Assembly (NCBI RefSeq): GCF_003391135.1 | Contig: NZ_CP031455.1 | Location: 1,984,001 to 2,048,000 of the forward strand | Reading direction: 5' to 3' | Length of the DNA stretch: 64,000 bases | From: Streptoverticillium olivoreticuli subsp. olivoreticuli | GTDB lineage: Bacteria > Actinomycetota > Actinomycetes > Streptomycetales > Streptomycetaceae | In this document: positions 34,310 to 44,198 of the stretch, piece after piece | How the letters are laid out: each line of letters opens with the position of its first letter | Position numbering within the stretch: position 1 is the first letter of the stretch | Notes under the pieces: generated by a model | Told to the model about the DNA's origin: nothing | What the model saw: the letters and a program-made list of their open reading frames with translations, nothing else | The model's database searches: none | Made by a program: the position numbers and the translations under genes

Positions 34310-35419
34310 ATGTATGCAGCCTCGTCCTCCGTGTCCGCCCCGCCCCGGCAGCTCCGTCCGCAGCACGCCGGCGGCGGGCCGTACCTCGACCCCTCCCACG
34401 CCGCGGGAGCTGCCTTCGGGGGCGGACGGGCCCGGCGGGCCCCGGGGCTCGGCGGCCAACCGCTCAGCGGGAGAATCGACTTGTCCGGCCCTCAGGGCAC
34501 GCAACTGCGCACGGCGATCGCCGCGGTGCACCGCATCTGCCCGGAGTTCAACCCGGTCCAGGTGCTGCGCCGCAGCGGCCGCTCGGTCCTGCTGGTCGGA
34601 TCCACCGGCCGCAGCACAGCCGTGGCCAAGTGTTTACTGGATCATTCTCCGGCGTGGGCCGAGCGGTTCCGCCACGAAATAGCTACGTACCGGGCGTTCG
34701 TCCGGCACCGCCCGCCGGTGCGGGTGCCCCGGCTGATCGCCGCGGACCCCGACAACTGCACCCTGGTCATCGAGCGGATGCCCGGCCGGCCGGCCGCCGC
34801 CCAGCGGCACCCCGCGGACTCCCCGCCCCGCGCGGACGTCCGCGCGGCGCTCGGCGCGGTCTGCCGGGTCAACCTCTGGCGGCCACCGGCCGGCATGTTC
34901 GACATGCCGCTCGACTACGGCAAGCGCATCACCCGCTATCACGAGCTGGGCCTGCTCACCGACCGGGATCTGGGCGACCTCCAGAAGCTGTTGCACGGGC
35001 TGGCCCATGTCCAGGGGCAGTTCTGCCACGGTGACGCGCTGCTCTCCAACATCCTCCTCTCCCCCGCCGGTCCGGTGCTCGTCGACTGGGACCAGGCCGG
35101 CTGGTATCTCCCGGGGTACGACCTGGCCACGCTGTGGACCGTCCTGGGCGACGCCCCGGGGGCCCGCCGTCAGATCAGCCAGTACGCACAGCAGGCCGGC
35201 CCGGTCTCCCGTGACGCCTTTCTGGTGAATCTGATGCTCGTGCTGACACGGGAGATCCGCACGTACGAAACGGCCGTTCAGCGCGCCTTGCAGGAGCCCG
35301 CGCCGACCGCACCCGGTGCTGCCGAGTCCGGTGAGGAGCAGCGGCTGCTGCTGCGTCGCCTGCATGACGACTGCGCGCTCGCCAGGCGTGCCGTACGGGC
35401 GGCGGTCGGCACCCGCTGA
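34310..35419 (+). CDS. APH-family phosphotransferase (contains TTA codon)
   Basis: 369-residue aminoglycoside phosphotransferase/choline kinase-fold protein. Conserved elements are an AVAKCL Lys region, the catalytic loop [11 protein letters not shown] and the metal-binding VDWDQAGW. The N-terminal 60 residues are low-complexity. Codon 109 (34634-34636, [10 protein letters not shown]) is TTA, so expression should require bldA tRNA. It is divergent from the NsdA-like gene. It need not confer antibiotic resistance; many Streptomyces members act on unknown small molecules. Two strong hairpins (35444-35478, 35509-35539) end its transcript. Confidence 0.82.
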   Translation: MYAASSSVSAPPRQLRPQHAGGGPYLDPSHAAGAAFGGGRARRAPGLGGQPLSGRIDLSGPQGTQLRTAIAAVHRICPEFNPVQVLRRSGRSVLLVGSTGRSTAVAKCLLDHSPAWAERFRHEIATYRAFVRHRPPVRVPRLIAADPDNCTLVIERMPGRPAAAQRHPADSPPRADVRAALGAVCRVNLWRPPAGMFDMPLDYGKRITRYHELGLLTDRDLGDLQKLLHGLAHVQGQFCHGDALLSNILLSPAGPVLVDWDQAGWYLPGYDLATLWTVLGDAPGARRQISQYAQQAGPVSRDAFLVNLMLVLTREIRTYETAVQRALQEPAPTAPGAAESGEEQRLLLRRLHDDCALARRAVRAAVGTR

Positions 35420-35443
35420 CCGCCCCTCCCGCCCGGTCCGCCC

Positions 35444-35478
35444 CGACACGCCGCGCACCCTCCCCGCGCGGCGTGTCG
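35444..35478 (+). terminator. perfect 13-base hairpin
   Basis: CGACACGCCGCGC-N9-GCGCGGCGTGTCG gives perfect 13-base arms 25 bases after the kinase-like gene. A likely intrinsic terminator. Confidence 0.7.
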
Positions 35479-35508
35479 CCGTTCACCGGTACGGACGACG
35501 ATCCCCCC

Positions 35509-35539
35509 ATGCGCCCGTGTGTCCCTCACACGGGCGCAT
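35509..35539 (+). terminator. second perfect 13-base hairpin
   Basis: ATGCGCCCGTGTG-TCCCT-CACACGGGCGCAT follows the first hairpin by 30 bases. It insulates the amidase promoter from read-through, or acts as a leader element for it. Confidence 0.6.
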
Positions 35540-35547
35540 CAGCATGA

Positions 35548-35576
35548 TTGACGGATCGTCATCCAGCGGCTACCTC
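35548..35576 (+). promoter_or_regulatory. putative promoter of the amidase gene
   Basis: TTGACG and TACCTC are separated by 17 bases, as in vegetative (HrdB-type) promoters. They sit after two terminators and about 80 bases before the amidase start. Confidence 0.45.
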
Positions 35577-35656
35577 TGGTACGTCCGGTCCCGCACACGC
35601 CCGATCGCGCACCTACCATCCCAGCTCGGTGGCACTGCCGTCCCGAGGAGGCCGCA

Positions 35657-37669
35657 TTGCGAGGATCAGCCCCCGTACCCCGGACCACCCCGCCGAGAGC
35701 CCGGCGAAGAAACCGCCGCAGACTCCAGGCGGCCGGCGTCGTGGCGTCGGCCGCCCTGTTGCTGCCCGCCCTCGCGGGCAGTCCCACGGCGAGCGCCGAC
35801 GAGCAGCCGGGCCCCGGCGCGCTGCAACGGGCCTTCGTCGCCGCGTCCGCGAAGTATCACGTTCCCACGAGCGTGCTGCTGGGCGTCTCGTATCTCCAGT
35901 CCCGCTGGAACAGCCATGGCGGCGCGCCCAGCGTCACCGGCGGCTACGGCCCGATGCATCTCACCGATGCCTCCGCCGCGCTCGCCGCGGCCGGTCGGCA
36001 CGCGGACGCTCTTCAGGACCCGCGCGGCGACGGCGCCCGGCCGCTCGCGGCGACGCGTTCCGTCCGTCCGGAGCTTGCGGTGCCCGCCGAGGTCCCGGCG
36101 CGGCTGCGCACCCTGGACCGGGCCGCCGGGCTCTCCGGCCTGTCGGCGGAGGCACTGCGCCGGGACGCGACGGCCAATGTCCAGGGCGGCGCGGCCCTGC
36201 TGGCCGCCGCGCAGCGGCGGTTGGGGCTCCCGCCGAGCACCGATCCCGCGGACTGGTTCGGCGCGGTGGCGAGCTATCCGGGTGCCGCGGACGCGGTGTC
36301 GGCCGGCACGTTCGCGCACGATGTCTTCGAGGTGATCCGCTCCGGTGAGCGGCGCACGACGGATGCCGGTCAACTGGTCGCCCTGGAGGCGAGCCCCCGT
36401 CTGGCCGACCGTGCGGATCTGGTGCGGCGGCTGGGGCTGACGGCGCCTTCGCGGGACGGTGTGGAGTGCCCGGAGTCGGTGGCGTGCGAGTCGATCCCGG
36501 CGCCGTACCAGCAGTTGCAGGGCTCGGACTACGGCAATCACGACGTCGCCGACCGGCCCGAGAAGCCCTCGCAGAAGGTGAGGTTCATCGTCATCCACGA
36601 CACCGAGGGGTCGTGGGAGACGAGCGTCAAGCTGATCAAGGACCCGACGTACGTCTCCTGGAACTACACCGTGCGCTCCGTGGACGGGCACATCGCCCAG
36701 CACGTGCCGACGAAGGACGTGGCCTGGCACGCGGGCAACTGGTACGTGAACTCCACGTCCGTCGGCATCGAGCACGAGGGTTTCCTCGCCCAGCCCGACG
36801 CCTGGTACACGGAGGAGATGTACCGCACGTCGGCCCGTCTGGTGCGCTATCTGTCCGACGAGCTGGACATCCCGCTGGACCGGCAGCACATCCTGGGCCA
36901 CGACAACGTCCCGGGCACGACCCCGGCGACCATCAGGGGGATGCACACAGACCCGGGCCCCTTCTGGGACTGGGACCACTATTTCGAGCTGTTGGGCGAG
37001 CCCTTCTACCCCACGGGCGGCATGTTCGGCGGGATGGTCACCATCCGGCCCGACTACGACGTCAACACCCCGCCGTACACCGGCTGTGTGGAGCCGGGGA
37101 AGCCCTGCGCTCCGCACGGTTCGGGCGCGGTCCGGCTGTACACGGCGCCGACGGAGGACGCTCCGCTGGTCAAGGACATCGGTCTGCGTCCGGACGGGAG
37201 CCCGTCGACGACCGACGTCAATGACACGGGCGCCCGGGCCTCCACCGGCCAGCAGTTCGCGGTCGCCGACCGGCACGGCGGGTGGACGGCGATCTGGTAC
37301 CTGGGCCAGAAGGCGTGGTTCCGGAACCCGTGGTGGCAGCCCACCGTGGTCAACGCCTATGGGCCCGTGGTCACTCCGAGGCCGGGCGTGGCCGGGATCC
37401 CGGTGTACGGGCGGGCCTATCCGGAGAAGGAGGCGTACCCCGCGGGCGTGCCCGTGCAGGACGTGACACCGCTGCCCTACAAGCTGCTCGCGGGGCAGGC
37501 GTATGCGCTGGGCGGGCGGGTGCCGAGCGAGTATCTGTGGTCGAAGACCTTCGATCCGGCCGGCCACAAGGTGATCCGGGGCAAGGACGTCTACTACGAG
37601 ATCCAGTTCGGTCACCGGGTGGCCTTCGTCAAGGCAGCCGATGTGACCGTGCACCCGTCCGATCGCTGA
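35657..37669 (+). CDS. secreted N-acetylmuramoyl-L-alanine amidase (Amidase_2)
   Basis: 670-residue exported peptidoglycan hydrolase. The signal peptide (about 1-47) is Arg-rich before a hydrophobic core (VVASAALLLPALAG, cleavage after TASA). An N-terminal region (about 55-250) resembles lytic-transglycosylase-like repeats (VLLGVSYLQSRWN). The Amidase_2 domain (about 305-440) has the zinc ligands in IVIHDTEG, His in DVAWHAGNW and IEHEGFL, and HTDPGPFWDW near its end. A C-terminal SH3-like region (about 480-665) may bind wall. A TTG codon is the start, with GAGGAGG correctly spaced at 35645-35651. It probably cleaves cell wall during growth or lysis. Confidence 0.9.
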   Translation: MRGSAPVPRTTPPRARRRNRRRLQAAGVVASAALLLPALAGSPTASADEQPGPGALQRAFVAASAKYHVPTSVLLGVSYLQSRWNSHGGAPSVTGGYGPMHLTDASAALAAAGRHADALQDPRGDGARPLAATRSVRPELAVPAEVPARLRTLDRAAGLSGLSAEALRRDATANVQGGAALLAAAQRRLGLPPSTDPADWFGAVASYPGAADAVSAGTFAHDVFEVIRSGERRTTDAGQLVALEASPRLADRADLVRRLGLTAPSRDGVECPESVACESIPAPYQQLQGSDYGNHDVADRPEKPSQKVRFIVIHDTEGSWETSVKLIKDPTYVSWNYTVRSVDGHIAQHVPTKDVAWHAGNWYVNSTSVGIEHEGFLAQPDAWYTEEMYRTSARLVRYLSDELDIPLDRQHILGHDNVPGTTPATIRGMHTDPGPFWDWDHYFELLGEPFYPTGGMFGGMVTIRPDYDVNTPPYTGCVEPGKPCAPHGSGAVRLYTAPTEDAPLVKDIGLRPDGSPSTTDVNDTGARASTGQQFAVADRHGGWTAIWYLGQKAWFRNPWWQPTVVNAYGPVVTPRPGVAGIPVYGRAYPEKEAYPAGVPVQDVTPLPYKLLAGQAYALGGRVPSEYLWSKTFDPAGHKVIRGKDVYYEIQFGHRVAFVKAADVTVHPSDR

Positions 37670-37685
37670 GGACGCGGGCAGCGAA

Positions 37686-37716
37686 GGAGCCCGGTACGGC
37701 AGGCGTACCGGGCTCC
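37686..37716. terminator. perfect 13-base hairpin between convergent genes
   Basis: GGAGCCCGGTACG-GCAGG-CGTACCGGGCTCC lies 17 bases after the amidase stop and 30 before the converging gene end, so it can serve both. Confidence 0.75.
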
Positions 37717-37746
37717 GGTGTCGGTCGGGGATCTCCGCGGGCGCGG

Positions 37747-38247
37747 TCAGACCTGCTGGAACATCTCCGCGGGCAGCGGCTTGAGCAGCTGGTAGAGCTC
37801 GTCGGTGATGGGGCGGTCCCAGCTGGCGATGGTGACGAGGACGCCGTCGCTGCGGTCGAACTGGGTGCAGGAGATGCGGCCTTCGGAGCACTTCAGGCGG
37901 CGCACGATCAGCAGGTTGTCCTCGTGCATGACCGGGATGTCCTCGGTCTCCAGGACCTGCACGGGCTCCTCGTTGCCGAGCGCCACGAGCAGCTGTGCCA
38001 CCTCGAAGGGCACCTGCCCCTCGCCGAGCTCCCGGGCCGGGGAGCCCTCGGGCAGATTGCCGATGATCATCGCCGGGCCGCGCCCGCCGAAGAGGTCGTA
38101 GCGGAGGAAGACGCCCTGGCAGCTGCCATCGGGCGCGGGCAGCAGCCCGGCGCCGAGGTCGCCGGGCCAGTCCCCCGGGTCCATGGCGAGGACGTCGAAG
38201 TCCGGCCCGGTGGGCGTGGCGGCGCTGCGGCGGCGGAGGAACGACAT
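37747..38247 (-). CDS. conserved hypothetical cytoplasmic protein
   Basis: 166 residues with no signal or membrane segment. Conserved-looking blocks are DFDVLAMDPGDWPGDLG, GRGPAMIIGNLP and VLVTIASWDRPITDELYQLLKPL. Acidic and compact, possibly an SMI1- or immunity-like single-domain protein, but I do not recognise the family. The ATG at 38247 is followed by MSFLRRR; the frame continues upstream without family features. It converges with the amidase through a strong terminator. No function assigned. Confidence 0.65.
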   Translation of the reverse strand: MSFLRRRSAATPTGPDFDVLAMDPGDWPGDLGAGLLPAPDGSCQGVFLRYDLFGGRGPAMIIGNLPEGSPARELGEGQVPFEVAQLLVALGNEEPVQVLETEDIPVMHEDNLLIVRRLKCSEGRISCTQFDRSDGVLVTIASWDRPITDELYQLLKPLPAEMFQQV

Positions 38248-38722
38248 GCTCACATCGTACGTGCCCCGCACCGCGCCGTGACGCCGGGGAGACCCCCGGC
38301 GCGGGCCGCGACGCGGGGCCACGGCGGCCCACGGGGCAGGTGGCGCACGCGGCGGCCGTGGGGCCGAACGGGTGGCTTTTGGCATGGGCAAGCCAAGTGC
38401 ACCGTGGACGGCGGACCCGCCCGGCCCGCGTACGCAAAAGCCCGCCCGGACGCAGCTTGTGGGGGCGCTGTCCGGGCGGACTGACGGCCGAAGATCCGCC
38501 GCGCACAGCACGCTACCAGGCATATACGTACGGTTCCGCCGCCATCACTCAAATGCGCCGCATTAGCGGAGGAATAACCCGGGGCGGCGGCGACACTCCC
38601 GATATTTCCGTACCGACCGCTCCGTGACGCAAATGAGTGAATGCCCGAAACCTCATCAATTGGGGCCGAGTTACTCAGGTCACTTCCCCTGAGAAGGCGC
38701 TAATCGATCGAAAGGCACAGAC
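38248..38722. other. gap upstream of the rodlin gene
   Basis: No gene in 475 bases. The last 200 are AT-richer than average. A small inverted repeat CTCAGG-N8-CCTGAG lies at 38674-38693, thirty bases before the rodlin start. A sigma-BldN consensus (CGTAAC-N16-CGTTGA) was looked for and not found. Confidence 0.45.
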
Positions 38723-39121
38723 GTGCTCAAGAAGGTACTCGCCACGGCCGCGCTGACGGCCTCCGCGGTCGGCGCCGTCGCCGCACCCGCGATGGCGATC
38801 GGCAACGACAGCGACGTCGCGAACGGCAACGCTTCCAAGACCGGTTACGGCAACACCAAGACCGGCGGTGAGCAGAGCCCGCAGATGAGCCTGGTCCAGG
38901 GCACGCTCAACAAGCCGTGCCTCGGCATCGGCAAGATCGGTCTGCAGTCCCTGATCGCGCTGCTGAACATCGGCGTCCAGGACGTCCCGATCCTCAGCTC
39001 TCAGCAGCAGCAGCAGTGCACCGACAACTCGACGATCAGCGACGGGGACGACCCGCTGTCGCACATCCTCGACGAGATCCCGGTCGTCTCGGGCAACGGC
39101 TCGGGCAACCGAGGGCTCTAG
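38723..39121 (+). CDS. rodlin (aerial hypha surface protein)
   Basis: 132-residue secreted structural protein of the RdlA/RdlB family, which organises chaplin fibres into the rodlet layer on aerial hyphae and spores. The signal peptide runs to about residue 25 (VAAPAMA). The mature protein shows the rodlin signature: an Asn/Gly-rich start (GNDSDVANGNASKTGYGNT), SPQMSLVQGTLNKPC, then VQDVPILSSQQQQQCTDNST and DPLSHILDEIPV, with two conserved Cys. The GTG start has AAAGG upstream. Only one rodlin gene is present, while S. coelicolor has a divergent pair. A T-tailed terminator follows. Confidence 0.93.
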   Translation: MLKKVLATAALTASAVGAVAAPAMAIGNDSDVANGNASKTGYGNTKTGGEQSPQMSLVQGTLNKPCLGIGKIGLQSLIALLNIGVQDVPILSSQQQQQCTDNSTISDGDDPLSHILDEIPVVSGNGSGNRGL

Positions 39122-39147
39122 CAGCGCCGAGAAGCTCGAACAGAATT

Positions 39148-39189
39148 CCCCCTTCCGCGGGTGCACGGGCCCCGCGGAAGGGGGTTTCT
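39148..39189 (+). terminator. T-tailed terminator of the rodlin gene
   Basis: CCCCCTTCCGCGGG and CCCGCGGAAGGGGG form perfect 14-base arms around a 9-base loop, followed by TTTCT. This is the clearest intrinsic terminator in the window. Confidence 0.85.
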
Positions 39190-39367
39190 CTGTATGCTGA
39201 CCGGAATATCTGCCGGTCAAGCACCATGCACCGAAATCGTGTATCGGAATTGCATATCGACTTAACAAGGCCGCGGACCGCCCGGGTCCGGCCGTCGACC
39301 GGCAGCCCGAGGGGCGACTGCCCCGGATCCGTTTGTTACGGCGTCGTATACGATGGGCGACGTGACC

Positions 39368-39436
39368 ATGCTCGTGAAACGCCGCCACGTGGACCTCCTC
39401 CGCGTCACGAGCATGTCCTGTCGCCGCTACGGCTGA
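39368..39436 (+). CDS. short leader peptide upstream of the 2OG oxygenase
   Basis: A 22-codon frame encodes MLVKRRHVDLLRVTSM followed by SCRRYG. The RRHVDLLRV core and a Cys near the end match the short peptides often annotated as putative leader peptides in Streptomyces. It begins 13 bases after a TATACGAT element (39347-39354) and ends 162 bases before the oxygenase start. A GTG at 39362 could add two codons. Such peptides are thought to control the downstream gene by ribosome stalling or attenuation; several in actinobacteria respond to cysteine. This one has a single Cys and a T/C-rich tract (39476-39489) downstream. Confidence 0.6.
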   Translation: MLVKRRHVDLLRVTSMSCRRYG

Positions 39437-39598
39437 CCTTCACCCCGCCCAGCCCGCTTTCCCGGGCCGTGGCCTGTTTTCTTCCTTCCTGCCGCTTCCC
39501 GGTCCCCCCGCCTGCCCTGTCCGCACACCCCGCGGCGGCAGCGCGGCCGTCCGGCGCACCGCCGTACGTACCGGGCCTTCACGCAAGTGGATGTCCTC

Positions 39599-40615
39599 AT
39601 GAGCAACAAGCTTCCCGTCATCGACCTCTCCGCCGCGTCGGGTGACGCCGCGACCCGCGCCGCCTTCCACGAGGCGCTGCACGGCGCAGCCCGCGACGTG
39701 GGCTTCTTCCACCTGACCGGTCACGGGATCACCGAGTCCGAGACCGCCGAACTGATGCGCACACTCCGCGCGTTCTTCGCCCTCCCCGAGGCGGAGCGGC
39801 TGTCCATCAGCAACCTCAACTCGCCCCATTTCCGCGGCTACACCCGGATCGGCGACGAGCGGACCGGCGGCAGCCCCGACTGGCGGGACCAGATCGACAT
39901 AGGTGCCGAGCGCGCGCCCCGCATACCCGGCGCGGACGAGCCCGGCTACTGGTGGCTGGAGGGCCCGAACCAGTGGCCCGCCGCCCTCCCCGAGCTGCGG
40001 ACCGCCGCCCTGCACTGGATCGACAGGCTGAGCACGGTCGCCGAGCGGCTGCTGCACGAACTGCTGGCCTCCATCGGCGCCCCGGCCACCTTCTACGACG
40101 ACGCCTTCGCCGACCGCCCCCACCTGCACCTCAAGCTCGTCCGCTACCCCGGCAGCGCTCCGGACGGCGCGGCGCAGGGCGTGGGCGCGCACAAGGACTA
40201 CGGCTTCCTGACGCTGCTGCTCCAGGACGAGGTCGGGGGCCTCCAAGTGGAGGGGGCGGACGGGGTGTTCCGCGATGTGCCGCCCATGCCCGGGGCGTTC
40301 GTGATCAACCTCGGCGAGCTGCTGGAGGTGGCGACCAACGGCTACCTCAAGGCCACCAACCACCGCGTGGTCAGCCCGCCCGGCACCCGGGAGCGCTACT
40401 CCGTCCCGTTCTTCTACAACCCCAGGCTGGACGCGCGCATCGAGCCCGTGCCCTTCCCGCACGCGCACCGGGCGCCCGGGGTCACCCAGGACTCCTCCAA
40501 CCCGCTGTTCGCGGAGTACGGCCGCAACGAGATCAAGGGCTGGCTGCGCGCCCACCCGGAGGTCGCCCGCCGCTACCACTCGGGGCTCCTGACGGAGGGC
40601 AGCCCGGTCGGCTGA
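39599..40615 (+). CDS. isopenicillin N synthase-like 2-oxoglutarate/Fe(II) oxygenase
   Basis: 338-residue non-haem iron oxygenase. The DIOX_N region (about 5-115) begins LPVIDLSAA and includes VGFFHLTGHGI. The C-terminal jelly-roll has the iron ligands His-x-Asp in GAHKDYGFL and His in ATNHRVV, and RERYSVPFF supplies the Arg-x-Ser pair that holds 2-oxoglutarate. Size and motifs fit plant- and fungal-type oxidases of small molecules. The start at 39599 is preferred, with a GTG four codons earlier as alternative. A leader peptide precedes it; a strong hairpin follows (40626-40657). Substrate unknown. Confidence 0.88.
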   Translation: MSNKLPVIDLSAASGDAATRAAFHEALHGAARDVGFFHLTGHGITESETAELMRTLRAFFALPEAERLSISNLNSPHFRGYTRIGDERTGGSPDWRDQIDIGAERAPRIPGADEPGYWWLEGPNQWPAALPELRTAALHWIDRLSTVAERLLHELLASIGAPATFYDDAFADRPHLHLKLVRYPGSAPDGAAQGVGAHKDYGFLTLLLQDEVGGLQVEGADGVFRDVPPMPGAFVINLGELLEVATNGYLKATNHRVVSPPGTRERYSVPFFYNPRLDARIEPVPFPHAHRAPGVTQDSSNPLFAEYGRNEIKGWLRAHPEVARRYHSGLLTEGSPVG

Positions 40616-40625
40616 CGCGTTGTGT

Positions 40626-40657
40626 CCCGCCGCGGGCGGTGCGCCGCCCGCGGCGGG
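40626..40657. terminator. perfect 14-base hairpin between convergent genes
   Basis: CCCGCCGCGGGCGG-TGCG-CCGCCCGCGGCGGG lies between the oxygenase and the DUF397 gene. Likely bidirectional terminator. Confidence 0.7.
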
Positions 40658-40659
40658 GG

Positions 40660-40896
40660 TCAGGGAGCGTCGAAGCGGCCGATGCGGGCGCCGCGGACGA
40701 AGGCGCGCCACTCCATCGGGGTGAAGACCACGGCCGGACCACCCGGCGCACGCCCGTGGCGCATCGCGATGAAGCCCTCGACGAAGGCGATCTGGACGTC
40801 ACCGACGCCCTGGCTGCCCGGCTGCCATGCGGCGTTCGCGAGGTCGAGCTCCGGCCTTGTGCCACCGGCCAGTTGGTCCGTCGTGCTCTTCGCCAC
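40660..40896 (-). CDS. DUF397 protein
   Basis: 78-residue protein with the DUF397 core VQIAFVEGFIAMRHGRAPGG and VFTPMEWRAFVRGARIG. These proteins usually lie beside a Scr1/MmyB-like XRE regulator and act as its small partner, as in the BldB-linked family. Here no XRE gene is adjacent; the nearest HTH genes are many kilobases away, so it is an orphan copy. GTG 40896 is preceded by GGGAGGAG. Neighbours are an oxygenase and a thiolase-fold gene, unrelated in function. Confidence 0.88.
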   Translation of the reverse strand: MAKSTTDQLAGGTRPELDLANAAWQPGSQGVGDVQIAFVEGFIAMRHGRAPGGPAVVFTPMEWRAFVRGARIGRFDAP

Positions 40897-40970
40897 GTCC
40901 GTAGCTCCTCCCGGTCGTCGTCCCGGCCCACACTAGCGAGCGCGGCGTGCGCCGGACAGGCCGCGCGGCC

Positions 40971-42142
<1,172 letters not shown>

Positions 42143-42146
<4 letters not shown>

Positions 42147-43198
42147 CGGCTCTCCCCTTCCAGGACGCCGACGAGGTTCTGCTGGAGGCACGGGCCGGAG
42201 GTGGCGTGGGCCAGTGCCCGGTCCGACTCGCCCCGGTGGACGCGAACGGCCGCCTCGCCGAAGCGGATCAGCCCGGTCGCCATGACCGGGTCTGCGGCGA
42301 GGGCGCCGCCGGAGGGGTTGACCGACACGTCGTCGCCGAGCCGGAGTGCCTTGCGCAGGATCACTTCCTGCGCGGTGAAGGGCGCGTGGATCTCGGCGGT
42401 GTCGACGGGCGCGTCGAACGCCCCGGCGTGCTCGGCGGCGAGCCGGGCGGAGGGGGCGTCGGTGAGGTCGCGCAGCCCGAGGCCCTGGGGGTCGGTGCGG
42501 TGGTCCATGCCGCGGATCCAGGCGGGCCGTTCGCACATCCGGCGGGCGGTGTCCCCGGCGGCCAGGACGAGGGCGGCGGCGCCGTCGCTGACGGGCGGGC
42601 AGTCACCGGTGCGCAGCGGCCCTGCGACGTGGTCGCCCATGGGCACCGGACCGCGCAGCCGTGCGTGGGGGTTGGCGCGGGCGGCGGTGCGGCTGCGGGC
42701 GGCGATGTCCGCGAGGGCCTGCTCGTCGGTCTCGCCCGCGTCGATGAGCGCCTGCGCCTGGAGTGCGGCGAGGTCGACGGGGCCGGGCCAGAGCGGGGCG
42801 GTGTAGTAGGGGTCGAGCTGGCGGGTGAGGACTGCGCCCAGGTCGCCGGCCGAGGACTTGCCGTAGGCGTAGACGAGGGCGGTGTCGGCGGCGCCGGTGA
42901 GGAGTTCGACCCAGGCTTCGTGGAGCGCCCAGGCGCCGTCCATCTCCACGTGGGACTCCGCGACGGGCGGCCACGCGCCGACGCCGTCGAGGGTCATGGT
43001 GAAGGAGAAGGGGCGTCCGGCGAGGTAGTCGCTCGACCCCGAGCAGGTGAAGCCGGGCTCTCCGGGCGCCAGTCCGGCCCGGTCGAGCACCTCGCGCAGG
43101 ACGGGCAGCAGCATCTCGGTCTCGGACACGTCCTGCGAGGAGCGCCGGTGGGCGGTCTGCGCGAAGGCGACGATCGCCACGTCGCGGGCGTACCGCAT
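42143..43198 (-). CDS. second Cys-less thiolase-fold protein (Ltp-type)
   Basis: 351-residue thiolase-fold protein. The N-terminus DVAIVAFAQTAHRRSSQD and the C-terminal HATSGPCLQQNLVGVLEG are typical of Ltp3/Ltp4-like proteins. The loop that carries the nucleophilic Cys in true thiolases reads AESHVEMDGAWALHEAW, without Cys. It therefore is unlikely to be a beta-ketothiolase. It overlaps the DUF35 gene by one base and the other thiolase-fold gene by four, so the three are made together. A heteromeric aldolase with DUF35 is the best guess. Confidence 0.82.
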
Positions 43199-44142
43199 CA
43201 GAGCAGCTCCTTGTACGTGTCGTAGGCGGCGTCGGGTTCGCCGGTGGGCCGGTAGTGGTCGGGGTGGCGGGCGCCCTCGGTCCAGACGGGCTCGACGCGC
43301 AGGCCCATGCGCACCTGGTCGCAGGGGATCCCGGCGATGCGCCCGTGGAGGGCCAGGTCGGCGCCGTCGAGGGCGATGTGGGCGTAGACGTACGGGACGT
43401 CGATCGCGGCGTTCCTGGCCTTGATGTTGACGACGCAGTAGGTGGTGACGGTGCCGCGCGGGCCGACCTCGACCTGTTCGCCGGTGGCGACGCCGCAGGT
43501 CGGGCAGGCGCCGCGGGGCGGTACGTACACGCGGCGGCAGGCGGGGCAGCGTTCGCCGATGGTGGTGTGCCGGGCGAGGGCGGCGAGGTGGCGGCTCTGG
43601 GCGCGGCCGGGGGCGTAGGTGTAGTCGAGGCGGGCAGGGGTGGTGATGCCGGTGACGGGGTCGGCGAAGACACCGGTGTGCGGGGTCGCGGGGCCCGCTC
43701 CGCCGCTTTCGTGCGGTTCGAAGCACGCGATGTCGGTGATCGCCCCGGTGCGCTCCGCGGCCCAGCGGACACGGACGCGCATGCCGGTGCGCACGGCGTC
43801 GGGGCCGGGGGCGTCGAGGGCGTGGAGCAGGGCGGTGTCGGCGCCGTCGAGCGTGACGAGGACCCAGGCGAAGGGGGTCGCCAGGGGCTGCCGGGGGCGG
43901 GGGGCGGGGTTCCAGGCCCAGGTGGTGACGGTGCCGGTGGCGCCGACCTCGACGAGCTCGCGGATCTCGTCGGCGGTGCGGGGGTCGTACTCGACGGGCG
44001 GCACGAGGACGCGGCCGTCGGTGGTGCGGACGCCGAGGACGACGCGCTCGCGGAGCCCGGTGAGGAAGGCGCTCTGGACGGGGCCCAGGGAGCGGGTGAA
44101 GGGGAACTCGACGACCAGGGGCGCGGTGAGGATCTCGGACAC
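43198..44142 (-). CDS. tandem DUF35 OB-fold/zinc-ribbon protein
   Basis: 314-residue acyl-CoA-binding type protein made of two OB-fold DUF35 units. The second unit has the rubredoxin-like zinc ribbon CPACRRVYVPPRGACPTC; the first lacks these Cys. DUF35 proteins bind acyl-CoA and partner with thiolase-fold enzymes (ChsH2-Ltp2 in steroid side-chain cleavage). GTG at 44142 is used. It sits between enoyl-CoA hydratase and two Cys-less thiolase-fold genes in one operon, fitting a hydratase-aldolase module. The tandem arrangement could present two surfaces for the two thiolase-fold partners. Confidence 0.85.
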   Translation of the reverse strand: MSEILTAPLVVEFPFTRSLGPVQSAFLTGLRERVVLGVRTTDGRVLVPPVEYDPRTADEIRELVEVGATGTVTTWAWNPAPRPRQPLATPFAWVLVTLDGADTALLHALDAPGPDAVRTGMRVRVRWAAERTGAITDIACFEPHESGGAGPATPHTGVFADPVTGITTPARLDYTYAPGRAQSRHLAALARHTTIGERCPACRRVYVPPRGACPTCGVATGEQVEVGPRGTVTTYCVVNIKARNAAIDVPYVYAHIALDGADLALHGRIAGIPCDQVRMGLRVEPVWTEGARHPDHYRPTGEPDAAYDTYKELL

Positions 44143-44198
44143 GGCCGCGGCTCTCCTTGTCTGGACTGTCTCGGGCGGCCGGGCGCTCCCGGCCGTGT

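Noticed and set aside
38248..38722. sigma-BldN promoter for the rodlin gene
   Set aside because: The consensus CGTAAC-N16-CGTTGA was looked for; only partial pieces with wrong spacing were found.
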